Source: Dasyornis broadbenti
Taxonomy: Eukaryota; Chordata; Aves; Passeriformes; Dasyornithidae
DNA length: 64,000 bases
Direction: 5' to 3'
NCBI GenBank assembly: GCA_013397935.1
Contig: VZRN01006295.1
Coordinates: 195,020-259,019, forward strand
Positions 47,051 through 58,442 of the stretch are shown one piece after another. A program made the position numbers and the translations under genes. How positions within the stretch are numbered: position 1 is the first letter of the stretch; each line of letters begins with the position of its first letter. Below the pieces are notes generated by a model. That model was given only the letters and a program-made list of their open reading frames with translations. It was not told the origin of the DNA and ran no database searches.

Positions 47051-47208
47051 GTTACTGGAACGTGACCGTGTACGGACGCAAACACTGTTACCGTCTCTAC
47101 ACGAAATTGCTCAATGAGGCGACTCGCTGGTCAAGTGCCATCCAGAACGTGATTGACACAAAAGCACCCATTGATACTCCAACCCAGCAACTTATTCAGG
47201 ATATTAAG
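47051..47208 (+). CDS. MYO10: MYO10 exon (window exon 19): PH3 end, linker to MyTH4
   Basis: Codes for YWNVTVYGRKHCYRLYTKLL and NEATRWSSAIQNV (PH3 closing helix with Trp), then DTPTQQLIQDIK, the approach to MyTH4. It is 158 nt and ends in phase 0. Splice sites are GCCAG and GTAGGC. Confidence 0.96.
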
Positions 47209-48499
47209 GTAGGCACAAGCAGGATGACGTGGGGTGAGAAAGAATGATTGCTTAAATCTTTATTTTGGCTTTGCCATATTGAGTAATAAAGTAAAAATGA
47301 AGTTTTAATTACACAGTGACATGGACTAAAATTGTGAAACCTGAATGTATTCTCTGACCTGATAAAGGAATTTCTATCTAAACAGTAGAAGAGCAAACTT
47401 TGAAGTGCAGCTTGGAGGGCAAGAGGGATAACTTTTTTCCATTAAAACAGTAACAAGTTTTACTGGTTTGTGCAACTTGACAGACATGGCTACACCTGGC
47501 AGTAGAGCACAGTGCGCAGGTTCATGGGTTAGCAGACATGTTTGGCTATGTCCACAGTGAGCAGCGCACCAGGATGTGGACTAAACAGCCCTTCTGATTT
47601 TTTCTTTTTTTTGTCATTATGGTTCTTTTCTTTTTTTATGATAGCATGGGCTAAGTATCTCATATCTCTGTGTGATGAGAAAAATATTCGATTAGTGCGT
47701 ACTGTTTTATGATCCCATTAGAGACAGTGCCTACACAGCCAGAGAATGTCTTTCTGGAGCTTTTTGCTGATGTGCATTTCTGAGAGAGGATGATGATTCT
47801 CACAAGAGACCAAAGAAATAGGCAAGAGGGGAGAACTGCTACTGCCCTTTTCCCTTAGAGAGTACGACCTCTTCTCTCATGGAAAAGAAGTATTAAGTCC
47901 TCAGTTCCAAGACTATGAATGCTGTTCTTCAGAGCAGGAGAAATATATGGACTTTCAGGACTGAGAAAAGACCGTGGTCACACATCTGTGAAACTTGGCC
48001 TAAGAACAGTAAGAGCAGTATTTGGATGTCAGAGTGGCTGCATGAGGTTTACAGCAGCACTTTGTCTGGACTATTTTGTTTGGTAGCTCCTGCAGTTTCT
48101 AACCAAAAGGCCAATTAGTTATGCTGGAGAAATACTCTTAAATAAAACTTGAACACAGATGTCATAATTCCCATTATGAATTATTGGAGTAAAAATGAAT
48201 ATAAAATGAAAACATATTTCAAAAATTGTTACGATACTTCATTTTGGTGTCCTGCAGCTCTGCTGTAGTTTGTTTTTTTACTGCACAGATAAAGCAAGCC
48301 TATCCAAGGCCTGAGGTTAGCAGGTACTGAGCATTCATAGCGCACAACATGCCCTAGCAGCCACAGCACCCACAACCAGATTTAGCACCAAATAGTGTTG
48401 GTAACACAGATTGTTCAGTTTTTTACAGCCAACTTAAGGGCACAAAGCATTGCATTATTCATAATGCTGGATCCCAAATTCTGTTTTCTTCCCCAACAG
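47209..48499 (+). other. MYO10: MYO10 intron
   Basis: A 1291-nt intron. Nothing else seen. Confidence 0.9.
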
Positions 48500-48623
48500 G
48501 AAAACTGCCTGAATGCTGATGTGGTTGAACAGATTTATAAGAGGAATCCTATTCTCCGTTACACTCATCATCCATTGCACTCACCATTACTGCCACTCCC
48601 ATATGGGGACATCAACCTAAATT
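48500..48623 (+). CDS. MYO10: MYO10 exon (window exon 20): MyTH4 start
   Basis: Codes for ENCLNADVVEQIYKRNPILR, then YTHHPLHSPLLPLPYGDINL and N. The NPILRYTHHPLHSPLLPLPY stretch is the diagnostic start of the MyTH4 domain, which in myosin-X helps bind microtubules and cargo. It is 124 nt and leaves one base. Splice sites are AACAG and GTAAGT. Confidence 0.96.
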
Positions 48624-50256
48624 GTAAGTTTTCCAGTAATAGAACCACTTTTCCTTATGAAAGACTAAACCAGAGGATGGAATTTTTAACTCAGTGGGCT
48701 ACAGTGACATAATGGTAGGCAAAATATAAGTTTGTAATACAAGTGGACAAGTTTCCCTGTTCTCTTCTGAGAATAGCAGTTTGCCTAGCATAGAGCCATG
48801 GGCTTGTGGTGTTCCTGCAAGAATGTTACAGAAGGGAAGGTTGCTATTGCCTTCAGCAAGACAGCTAAGAAGGCTGAGTTTGAAAAGCCTTGAACTGAAA
48901 TAAGCAACTAAACCCAATTTATTCAGTCTTCTTCAATCATACTCGTCTCAAATCATTGTTGCTTCCTGCCCCATGGGCAGCTACAGCTTCTAATTAACAA
49001 GTGTAAGTTTCATCAGATGTGATAGGAAGCCTTATTTATGGGAAATAACATTTATGAGTGTACATGGTTTCAAAAAGTAATGCTTCCTTTAGTCCTGAAA
49101 TGAGTGTAATTGTTTCTTTTAATATCCTCGATTCAGGCACTAATTTAGAAGTCTCTTTTGAATGAATGGTCCAGAGCCATTGACGATGGTGAACTCGGTC
49201 CTTAAACGGATTTGGTTATCTTAGTTTGCAACTGCATATTAAACAAAACATGGTTCAGACTACAAGTTTCATCCATGGGAGGAGGGTTGGAGGTCACAGA
49301 TAGTTAAAACTTGAAGTATTTCATGTATTACTTACTAGTAACTCAAGTGATAGATACGCTTCTGCTCAAATGATAAGGAAAATCTTAGGACAAACCTTTC
49401 CCTTCCCTTGACCCTCCTCCTGTTCAATGGCAGGGCACAGTTCTGCTCTTGGCACTTCAGTGGGTTGTCCCATACACAAGTGAGGCATGGTTGCTCTCTA
49501 TTCCCCATGGATAGGAATGGCTATTCCCTTTGAGGCAGAAGTCTTGCCAAAGTCCTTCCTTACTAAATGTAGCTCCAAAAATGGTCTGGTGCTCAGCTAT
49601 TGCCTTGACTTGCAGTTGAGTTCTAGGTATTTTCTGTAACAGTATAATGTCAGGTTAGAAACTTCACTTTCATAACATATGTCTGTACCATTTCAGGGCA
49701 ATTTCTTTTGTCTCCCACACCCAAGAACTCCTTGGTTCTTTTAAGGAGATTGCAGTAGTTGAATAACCTTTAGCACATCTTTTCCAGCCCTCAAAAAACC
49801 AAATTGAAGTGCCACGACAATGATTTAGTTTAGTAGCATTATTTGGGTTTAATTGAAATGCTGCTGCTGTAGACAAAAATGATGCCATGTATCTTTGTCC
49901 CTTTCCATAATGAGTCATGCTTTACCTCACTTCTCATTAGGTTTTCACTGTCTTATGACAGTGAAAAAGTGATATGACACTTCAGCAGTGTGACTTGCTC
50001 TGGAAGAAAGACTCTCCATCACAAAAAAGATCAATCAAGATACAAGTTTTTCAGTTATTAAATTTGGAACAAATCTAAATAATAGAATAGCTCATATAAT
50101 GAGTTTTCATCGTATGTCTGAAATGGAAAATATCAATTCTAATGTCCTGCATAACAAGGGTCACAGAGTAGCATTAAGCAATTCCCACATCAAGCCTGAA
50201 TGCTTTTTCTTTCATATCTCAGTCTAAGCACCTTTTTCCCAATATTTCTTTTGTAG
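48624..50256 (+). other. MYO10: MYO10 intron
   Basis: A 1633-nt intron. Nothing else seen. Confidence 0.9.
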
Positions 50257-50554
50257 TGCTGAAAGACAAAGGCTACACAACTCTGCAGGATGAAGCCATC
50301 AAGATATTTAATTCTTTACAGCAGCTAGAGTCTATGTCTGATCCCATCCCTATAATCCAGGGTATCCTCCAAACAGGACATGATTTACGACCTCTCCGAG
50401 ATGAGCTCTACTGTCAGCTCATCAAGCAAACCAATAAAGTGCCTAACCCTGGGAGCGTGGGGAACCTCTATAGTTGGCAAATACTCACCTGCATGAGTTG
50501 CACATTTCTGCCCAGTCGCAGCATCCTCAAATATCTCAAGTTTCATCTCAAAAG
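50257..50554 (+). CDS. MYO10: MYO10 exon (window exon 21): MyTH4 core
   Basis: 298 nt coding LLKDKGYTTLQDEAIKIFNS, then LRDELYCQLIKQTNKVPNPG, SWQILTCMSCTFLPS and LKYLKFHLKR. The motifs RDELYCQLIKQT and W-x-L/I-L-x-x-x-x-x-x-F-P/LPS are hallmarks of MyTH4 domains. Splice sites are TTGTAG and GTGAGA. Confidence 0.97.
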
Positions 50555-51280
50555 GTGAGAACCTTTGAACTACGAAAGCATCACAACTTGTAACAGTGTT
50601 TAGATCTCTTGAAGTGAGACTTGAAGATGTATTTACTTAGTGAGCTGGCTGTGCCAGTGAATCTAAAAAGAAAATGTTGCAGGAAAAGTGTGTATGAGGT
50701 GGTCAGGATGGAATTACCCTCATGTGAAGAATCAAGCAAAATGCCATGAAGTTGAATGCACAGTTTTTTAAAGTTGGCAAAGGGGGTGCTTCCTGTAACT
50801 GTATAAACTTGACTGTATAAATTTAAAGGACTTGCAGCCCATACCCCCAGGTCCCATTGTCAACTGTCCAAACCAACCTGTTAAAAATTCTTCATCCCTC
50901 TTACCTTAATTTTGTGAGGTATGCATCATGCACATAAAAGAACACTATCATATTTAAAGATGTATTTGAGGTAAAAATATATGATTGCAAATCTAATTTT
51001 AAAGTATTAATGGCCATTAAATATTAATAAATCATTGTTGACAGTTCAGCATCAACCAGAATGTGGAGTTCCTTTTGCTGTGATGCAATGGAAGAATGCA
51101 GAGTGTGTCATTAGGAAAGTTAGTCCACCAACAAACCCAATAATTTAAAAGCTTTGTCTGTACTTGGAGCATGTCCATTAAATACTGTCCTGGACACAGA
51201 AATACTCTCAAGGGAAAAAAATTCTCAAATAAGCAAACTTGACAGACTGGCAGCTTAAAGTAATAAGCTTTGTCTCACAG
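50555..51280 (+). other. MYO10: MYO10 intron
   Basis: A 726-nt AT-rich intron. Nothing else seen. Confidence 0.9.
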
Positions 51281-51488
51281 GGTTCGTGACCAGTTTCCAG
51301 GAACTGAAATGGAGAAATATGCACTTTTTACTTACGAATCTCTGAAGAAAACCAAATGCAGAGAGTTTGTGCCATCGCGGGATGAAATAGAAGCGCTGAT
51401 TGGCAGGCAGGAGATGACATCCACAGTTTATTGCCATGGTGGGGGCTCCTGTAAGATTACAATCAACTCACACACTACAGCTGGAGAG
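51281..51488 (+). CDS. MYO10: MYO10 exon (window exon 22): MyTH4 end and FERM F1 start
   Basis: Codes for (R)VRDQFPGTEMEKYALFTYES, then PSRDEIEALIGRQ at the MyTH4 end, and TVYCHGGGSCKITINSHTTA at the start of the ubiquitin-like F1 lobe of FERM. It is 208 nt and ends in phase 0. Splice sites are CACAG and GTGAGA. Confidence 0.96.
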
Positions 51489-52089
51489 GTGAGAAGTGGT
51501 GACAGAATGTCTTTGGAACAAAATCAGTGTGTCCCTTTACATGCCAGTCCCAGGCAGCAGTAGCGTTACCCTTTGGAAACAGTGGGGCTTTCTGTGCCCA
51601 TTTCTCCTTTCCAGGAAGGAAAGGCTTTCAGAGCTGTCCATCTAGGACAGCTGTGCCTCCTTGCACTATGTTCTGGAGAAATCCATGCTATAAAAACTGT
51701 CTTTTGCTGCAGAGGATTACCCAACTGTAGTTCCTTCTTACAGGATGAACTACAGGAAAGACTAAGCAATTAGGCAGAGGGCATTATTGGAGTAACTTTT
51801 GTAGAAATTGGTGTGTATGAGAGCCAAATTGCATCCTAAAACTGGAAGACTCTTGCTGAGTTGGTGAAATACAGGGGTTATATCTGGCCAGGAGATAGAA
51901 TGTACATATACAGAAAGAATAAAAATTATAGTGGAATTTGACAACAATTAGTAATGCTGATAAGGACAAATGAATAGCATTTTTACCTTAATGTAGAACC
52001 TAGCTCTGATTTTTTTTCCTAAGTATTTGTCTTACTCTGTGGTGCTGCTTTTCCATGCTATGGTTTTTTCATGTGCTGTTTTTCATTAG
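51489..52089 (+). other. MYO10: MYO10 intron
   Basis: A 601-nt intron. Nothing else seen. Confidence 0.9.
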
Positions 52090-52226
52090 GTGGTTGAAAA
52101 GTTGATTCGTGGTTTGGCCATGGAGGATAGCAGAAATATGTTTGCTTTGTTTGAATACAATGGATCTACTGATAAAGCAATTGAAAGCAGAACCATTGTA
52201 GCTGATGTCTTGGCAAAGTTTGAAAA
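52090..52226 (+). CDS. MYO10: MYO10 exon (window exon 23): FERM F1 lobe
   Basis: Codes for VVEKLIRGLAMEDSRNMFAL, then FEYNGSTDKAIESRTIVADV and LAKFE(K). The pattern of a helix, a strand and 'FALFE' fits F1 of a MyTH4-FERM myosin. It is 137 nt. Splice sites are ATTAG and GTGAGT. Confidence 0.95.
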
Positions 52227-53048
52227 GTGAGTGTACCTCTCCTTCTCTCTTCACTCTAATAAGTAGCAATTAAACAAATTTCCAATGTCAATAATGCTGA
52301 ATTTTCTCTTTCACTTGCTTGTTTGTGATGACGTAGCTGAATTACACACATGTCCATTTCTGGAACAAAAGGACTTCTTTTTTTCTTGAAAGACTTAATA
52401 GCCACCTATCTACTTTTGTTGGTTTTCCTCCATCCTGACACCAGTGGAGTAATATTTGTCATCACTATTTCCACATTTTCTTTTCCACTACTACAAAATT
52501 TTCCACCATTATTGGCATTGTGGCTGTGAGAACTGACCTCCAGGCAGTCACTGCCATTCCAACTAGCTGTTACCTAACTTCACGTGGAAGTCACCACAGT
52601 ACAGCTCACAGCATTTCTCATACCAGTAAAATTGAAACCATCCATAGCACTGTAGTAAGAAAATTCAATACAAGCCTAAATATCTGTTTGTCATCCTTAC
52701 CGTTGTATGCATGGCAATCAGCCCCCATTATCCACATAGAAATAGGGAAAAAAGGAATGTTTTAAGTGTTGTGCAGTTACGTTTTATAACAGGACTTAAT
52801 AATGTTGCTTTTAGTAACACCTGACTTATCTAAAAATCAAAGTTTATGAAGAGAATATGGGTTAGAAACAGGTGATTGAGAACTGAGTCAACATTTGCAA
52901 GTCCTTGATTTAGCTGTAGGCTGTAAATACACAGGCACACGTAAAGCAAAATTCAGCTGACGCCTTGCTTAGATTCTGCAGGTGGCAATTTAGAAAAGAG
53001 TTTGATTTCACAGATCTGATCTCTTTCCCTCTTTACACAACAATGCAG
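52227..53048 (+). other. MYO10: MYO10 intron
   Basis: An 822-nt intron. Nothing else seen. Confidence 0.9.
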
Positions 53049-53169
53049 GCTTGCTGCCACTGCTGAAGCTGGGGAGATGCACTGGAAGTTCTACTTCAAG
53101 CTCTACTGCTTCCTGGACACAGAAAACGTCCCAAAAGATAGCGTGGAATTTGCCTTTATGTTTGAGCAG
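53049..53169 (+). CDS. MYO10: MYO10 exon (window exon 24): FERM F1/F2 junction
   Basis: Codes for LAATAEAGEMHWKFYFKLYC, then FLDTENVPKDSVEFAFMFEQ. WKFYFKLYCFLD and the 'FxFMFEQAH' continuation match the F1 to F2 transition of myosin-X FERM. It is 121 nt and ends in phase 0. Splice sites are TGCAG and GTAACG. Confidence 0.95.
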
Positions 53170-55556
53170 GTAACGGAAAAAGGTTCTGTTGTGAGGCACT
53201 TGTAAGAGGAGGAAAAAAAGCAAGAGATCTAGGCAGCACAGAGAGAGTTTTGATTATGCTTCTGTTCAACTAAATGCACTACTACTCAAGCATCAAGAGC
53301 AAAGGAAGCAGTTCAGTGGTCAAAACAGGCCTATCCTGACATAAGTGAAGCACATATGATTTCTCTAGTGTTATGTTTCTTACTTCTGCCTTACTTGTCA
53401 ATTTCTTTATGTATGCTGGTAAAAAAAATGGATAACTGGGTCTTAAGCTCTATTAAAAAAAATAATAATAATTGCCTTTAATTTTCCTCTCATTAAACCA
53501 TTTTCTGAAGAAATTGTAAGAAAGCGAAAAGAAGTGTAATTGGCAAGCAAATTAATTAATAAAAGACTCATGCTGGCAACTGTACAGAACTAACTGAGCA
53601 ATACTATTTTATCTTTTCAAAAACTGATTGTATCATAGTTATCATAATATAATCAGTCCAGTCTCAGCAGTAACTGTAAGACAGCTATGATGAACAGAAA
53701 TCCACTTAATGAACATGCTGAGCTCAGAATGAGGCTACATTGCAAAACATAAAATAAGGTAAATTGACCTTCGCCTGTTCTGCCATATTGCAAATGATTA
53801 AAAATTCTTCAGGTAGTTACCTTCTTTCAGGTGGCACTAGTCAGAGATAAAGATTTCTGTGGAAGGTTAAGATTCCTGATTTCTGGCTCCTTGCAATGCC
53901 AGGACACTGACATTGAGTTGGTGAGCAAAACTGATGCGACCAAGAACTGACGTACATCAGTTTTCATACATATGAAGGGTTTTCCCCTTCTACATCTTTC
54001 CTGTAATAAGAGTATTTCCTCCTTGTTCAGTTTAGGTTTTAAGGCACCCTATTACATCACAAGTCTACCAAAAGTCTCCTTCCAGAGCCTACTATCCAGA
54101 GCCTACTACTGTAGCTCGGTCCAGAACTGCTTATTGTTGGCTGAAGGATCTGGGCAGTAGGTTGCCTTAGAAACATAGCCATTCTGTCTGTCTGTTGTTA
54201 CCTCTAGAGGAGTCAGCCAATGCCTCTGTTTGGGATGAAGTTCAAACAGCAAGAAGAAAATCTTCGAGAACTCTGCATCCAATCTGCTGTGTTACGTTAT
54301 TGGCTTAAGAGGCAGATTCAGGCAGTTTTCTGTATGAGCAGCTAAAATAAGTACATTTGCTGAAGCAGATTGTTTCCATGCAGCATTCTGTGCTGACTGG
54401 TGTTTAGCCAAATACTTTATGCCTTGCCAAAACCAGTGGTATTTGTTATAAAGCATGACATTTAATCCCTACCAGCAATATTACAGCAATATCTTGAAGA
54501 CGTAACATCACATTCTAACATCAATTCTGTTATAATTTTTCTAATTATCTGCTTTTGATGTCAGTCATCAACTTTTTTGAGACAATTACAAAAGCTCCCT
54601 TTTGTCATCAGTTTTAGTTCTGCAGTCTCCATTACTTTAAAGTCTGAATCCTTCAATAGTCATAATAAGGTGCTGAAGAAAATCTTTTAGTTCTTCCTCA
54701 TTAAAATACTGTCCTTCCATTTCTACAAGACAGTTCTTTCTTCTGCACGTGTACAATCTCAGGTAAACCATCTTGCATGTTTAAAGGCACATTTTGCACA
54801 CCTAAAGGAACTAGTTGTTACGTAGCTGTGAATTACCTCTGTGTGTTTACTAAGCTTGCAATTCCTAGGTCTCCAGACATGATGTGTGTTTGTTTCCTCT
54901 ACTAGTGTCATAGGAAATAATACACCTAGCTGCTGCACATATCTACAGGTTTGAATGAGTGTGCAGAGTGGTGGGATTTTGAAGTCTTCTTGATACAGAA
55001 TCTCATCCCTGATGCTGCAGAGCAGTGTAATGTGTAGACATTGCACTAATTTGATTTGGGATCCATTGAAGAGTTACTGTTTCCCCTCAGTAAAGTTACA
55101 AAGCTGTCCTAGAGCTTGGTTTGTTTGGCTGGAAACATCAGTTTTCACCGCCAGGTTATTGATAGCAGTAAACAAAACTAGATAACCATTTCTTCCTAAT
55201 GCCCTTGAACATAGTGGCTTCTCCTCAATCATATGTTTAGATCCTGTTTTCTCCCCTTTAAATTTTATTTTCCTTTTTTATAATTCAGTTACCCTTAGAT
55301 ATGGGAACTCACTAAAAGCTGTCCTAGTAAAAGTAATTCCCATTTAGCAGGTTCCTCAGGTGCCTTGCAGTTCTTCTGGTAAACCCAGTCTTATCCAGCT
55401 TAACAAATTTGCCAAGAGATTTAACCCCAGTTGGTTTATTTAATGGATCATTTATTTCAGGTCCTGAGTTTGCCTGGGAATAAATCTACTCCCCATTTTT
55501 CTCTTAATTCTTTCAAAGGCTGCTTTATTAAAAGCTACCTCTTTTCCCCTTGATAG
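53170..55556 (+). other. MYO10: MYO10 intron
   Basis: A 2387-nt intron containing an AATAATAATAAT stretch near 53460. Nothing else that I can name. Confidence 0.9.
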
Positions 55557-56009
55557 GCTCACGAAGCAATGATTAAAGGACATTATCCTGCTCCTGAAGA
55601 AACCCTCCAGGTCCTTGCAGCTTTGCGTCTTCAGTACCTTCAGGGAGATTACACTGTGCACACCACTGTACCAGAACTGGAGGAAGTCTACCCCTTGCAG
55701 AAGCTGAAGTCTAGGATTACACAGTCTACCAAAACATTTACTGCAGCAGAGAAGGCTGAGAAGAAACGAGCCAGCTTTCTTGAAGGAACACTGCGGAGGA
55801 GTTTCCGCAGTGGCTCTGTCAGCAAACAGAAGGTTGAGGAGGATCAGATGTTAGACATGTGGGTCAAAGAGGAAATCTCAGCTTCCAGGACTAGTATTAT
55901 TGACAAATGGAAGAAACTCCAGAGGATGAATCAGGAGCAGGCTATGGCAAAGTACATGGCTTTGATTAAGGAATGGCCTGGCTATGGTTCAACACTGTTT
56001 GATGTAGAG
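55557..56009 (+). CDS. MYO10: MYO10 exon (window exon 25): FERM F2 lobe
   Basis: 453 nt, 151 residues in phase 0. It contains AHEAMIKGHYPAPEETLQVL and AALRLQYLQGDY (F2 helices), STKTFTAAEKAEKKRASFLE, EGTLRRSFRSGS, and the end of F2 and start of F3 (NQEQAMAKYMALIKEWPGYG, STLFDVE). F2 and F3 form the groove that binds integrin-beta and netrin-receptor tails. Splice sites are GATAG and GTAAGA. Confidence 0.97.
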
Positions 56010-56387
56010 GTAAGACCATCTGAGCATTCAAACCACAGTTTACACTGTATAGGTGATGGTTTCATTCCAGAGCAGTGAAACCATAAATATGGTATCACAA
56101 TGCTTAGACAGCTGATGTAATAAACTTTAAGCAATTAAAAGCCTACTCCCATTAGCAAGCACTGTAGCTATTTAAATCCACCAGTTAAGCATAAAATAGA
56201 GGGACTCTATAGAATAGAATTCTCTCCTGATGGGTTGCAAACAAGTATAAGAAGTGTAAAAGGCTACATTCAAAGAGGGACAAGCAATATGCAGTTCTTA
56301 ACAAATGGTTACACAAGAACATCAACAGTGAGTGTTGTGTGGCTCCCACTGTTCCCTTTGCTATTATTTTACTTTTTTTTTCTCTAG
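56010..56387 (+). other. MYO10: MYO10 intron
   Basis: A 378-nt intron with a TTTTTTTTTCTCTAG acceptor. Nothing else seen. Confidence 0.9.
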
Positions 56388-56579
56388 TGTAAAGAAGGGG
56401 GATTCCCACAGGAGTTGTGGCTTGGAGTCAGTGCTGATGCAGTTTCTGTCTACAAGCGTGGGGAAGGAAGGCCTCTGGAGGTGTTCCAGTATGAACATAT
56501 CTTGTCATTTGGTGCTCCGCTTGCCAACACCTACAAGATCGTGGTGGATGAGAGAGAACTGCTTTTTGAAACTAGTGAG
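56388..56579 (+). CDS. MYO10: MYO10 exon (window exon 26): FERM F3 lobe
   Basis: 64 residues: CKEGGFPQELWLGVSADAVS, VYKRGEGRPLEVFQYEHILS, FGAPLANTYKIVVDERELLF and ETSE. This is the PTB/PH-like F3 lobe of FERM, the main partner-binding surface. Phase 0 at both ends. The donor is GTAAGA. Confidence 0.97.
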
Positions 56580-56859
56580 GTAAGAACAAGGTAGTTTTGT
56601 TACTGTGGTCTTCCTGTTCTGATAGCCAGGCTAATTAGTAATTCAAGTAAAGGCTGCAAATGTTAAGAGATTTATTCAAGATCCCTGTAAAGCTAAAGGG
56701 AAGACAGAATGACATGGATAGAAGTGCTGAGTATTTTAATTTGTTTAACTGCTAAAGGGTTTTGTTGAAATCTTGATAGTTTTGTATTGTTAGTGTCCAA
56801 AGAAATTCATTCACATACTGTTACCTTACTAAGAACTTTGCTCTTCATACTCTTGGCAG

Positions 56860-56970
56860 GTGGTTGACATTGCAAAGCTGATGAAAGCTTACATCAGTAT
56901 GATCGTGAAAAAACGCTACAGCACCTCTCGATCCGTGAGTAGTCATGGAAGTCAGGGCAGCTCCAGGTGA
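56860..56970 (+). CDS. MYO10: MYO10 terminal coding exon (window exon 27): FERM C-terminal helix and stop
   Basis: Codes for VVDIAKLMKAYISMIVKKRY followed by STSRSVSSHGSQGSSR and TGA at 56968-56970. KLMKAYISMIVKKRYS is the closing helix of F3. The Ser-rich tail is three residues longer than the human tail as I recall it. The acceptor is GGCAG. Confidence 0.96.
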   Translation: MVDIAKLMKAYISMIVKKRYSTSRSVSSHGSQGSSR

Positions 56971-58100
56971 AAAAAAAACCAGTTCTACTGTGCCCTAAAT
57001 AGAATATATTGCTCCTTGGCCTCAGAACGACCTGGGGACATTGATCATCTTTGTTGACAAGCTAACCAAGAACCAGAGTTTCAATGGAAAATATCTTCAA
57101 ACGATGTTTTAGAAAGACCACAGGGGGGGCAGGGGAAAATCAGCTGAAATAGTCACATACCAGAAACTGCTGGCTCATTCAAAACTTTCCAAAGCATTAT
57201 TACCTTCAGTTGATGTAACAAATGCCTTAAGACTCGATCCACTGCAATACAAGCAGTAATAAGTGCCTTACGATATTAAGCCTAACTTGTATTGACCTAA
57301 AATTGCTGATAAAAGTCAAGAGGATTTCCTTTGTCCTTTCAGAACACTGAAAACAAAGTTATATTAATCCATTCTGCACTAATCTACTGGCCTGTATACA
57401 GGTGGGAAGGGAGAGAGAAGAAGAGCAAGGTATATTTTTTTGGAACGCTGCTGGCAGCCTTCCTGGTGGACGCCAACACTGTGTTTCCCCTTGCTTCCAT
57501 GGATGTGCACATTGTGCATGCATATTTGAGCTGTCAGTAAAATTTGACAACTTTTATTCTGTAGTTCACAAGTCTTTTGAAGCAAAGGGAATAAGTATGT
57601 GCAATGGTGTAAACAGTCTTTCTGTACATTTTAATAGTTCAGAGTTATAGTTGTTACAATTGTATGGTTACTTTATAAGCAGTTTTATTAACAAGTAAAT
57701 TCCAAAATTTTCATACATTGATTTTACTATTGCAAATATGTATTACCATATAAGTAGCAGAAGTCTGCATTCTGTATCTGCTGTATGATAAAGAGAGATG
57801 TAGCTGAGAATATTTATAGACTACCCTAATATGGAAATACAGCTATCAGTTCAATTCTCCATAATGTCAGCTTAAGTTTTTAATATTAATTTTTTCTTTG
57901 AAAGACATCACTGTTTTATACTTCTGGCTGGACTCTTCAACCCAGACTGACGGCCAAAGGCCAGAGCCCTTCAGAGTTGACTAGAGAACGCAACTTTATA
58001 CAATGCAACTGCTTTAATACAGAGTTCTCTGTTTTACCTGGTTGCCTGATGAAGGTTCTTGACAGTACCCTGTAAATAAATTGGGGAATATCAGCTAATA
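56971..58100 (+). other. MYO10: MYO10 3' UTR (probable)
   Basis: AT-rich noncoding sequence directly after the stop codon, with no further open frame in phase. It leads to AATAAA at 58075-58080, then a T/GT-rich stretch (GGACTTTTATTTTTGTAC, about 58114) of the kind needed for cleavage. A longer UTR to about 58320 is possible using the second AATAAA. Confidence 0.7.
58071..58080 (+). promoter_or_regulatory. MYO10: Poly(A) signal AATAAA overlapping a Pumilio-type UGUAAAUA site
   Basis: TGTAAATAAA holds AATAAA (58075-58080) and TGTAAATA (58071-58078), which fits the Pumilio element UGUANAUA. A T-rich element follows at about 58117-58131. Confidence 0.65.
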
Positions 58101-58186
58101 ATAATTTGATTTTGGACTTTTATTTTTGTACAGAAATACTGTAATATAAGGCAAACTTTGTTCAAAGGTATCTTTTTGTCCACAGC

Positions 58187-58213
58187 AAAAAAGAAAAAAA
58201 AAAAGAAAAAAAA
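58187..58213. repeat. A-rich low-complexity tract
   Basis: Nearly pure A with a few G residues, just after the probable end of the transcript. Confidence 0.9.
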
Positions 58214-58292
58214 CCTGAAAAACCTTACTTTTGTTAAAAACCTCAGCCCTTAAGGAATCATGGCTACTTACTGGGGAAAAAAAAAGTCCAGC

Positions 58293-58298
58293 AATAAA
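58293..58298 (+). promoter_or_regulatory. MYO10: Second candidate poly(A) signal AATAAA
   Basis: AATAAA in CAGCAATAAAGAAAA, about 110 bases upstream of a 35-base GT repeat. It could define a distal 3' end, though the GT repeat is farther away than the usual downstream element. Confidence 0.4.
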
Positions 58299-58403
58299 GA
58301 AAATATATGTAATGTGCTCTGCTTCTATTTCATAGTGAGTCAGACTTGGAACAAAACCCTAATTTCATCTGTCTTCTCAGGAGTCAAGCCTACAGCTCAG
58401 GCT

Positions 58404-58405
<2 letters not shown>

Positions 58406-58440
<35 letters not shown>
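58406..58440. repeat. (GT)n microsatellite
   Basis: Thirty-five bases of alternating GT downstream of the gene. Confidence 0.97.

Positions 58441-58442
<2 letters not shown>

Larger units (their letters stand above)
1..58100 (+). other. MYO10: MYO10 gene locus (3' part), unconventional myosin-X
   Basis: Myosin-X is a plus-end-directed actin motor that gathers at filopodial tips and carries or anchors integrins, netrin receptors, microtubules and PIP3-linked cargo. The 27 exons listed separately (first codon at 504, stop at 56968-56970) splice into one frame of 1562 codons. All use GT-AG sites and every phase matches. Domain order is motor C-terminal half, converter, three IQ motifs, charged helix and coiled coil, PEST region, split PH1 with inserted PH2, PH3, MyTH4, FERM. 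That order is unique to myosin-X, and the protein matches the human one as I recall it at most positions. Human myosin-X is about 2058 residues, so roughly 500 residues lie upstream of this window. Identification is very secure; the exact 5' and 3' transcript ends are not. Confidence 0.97.
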
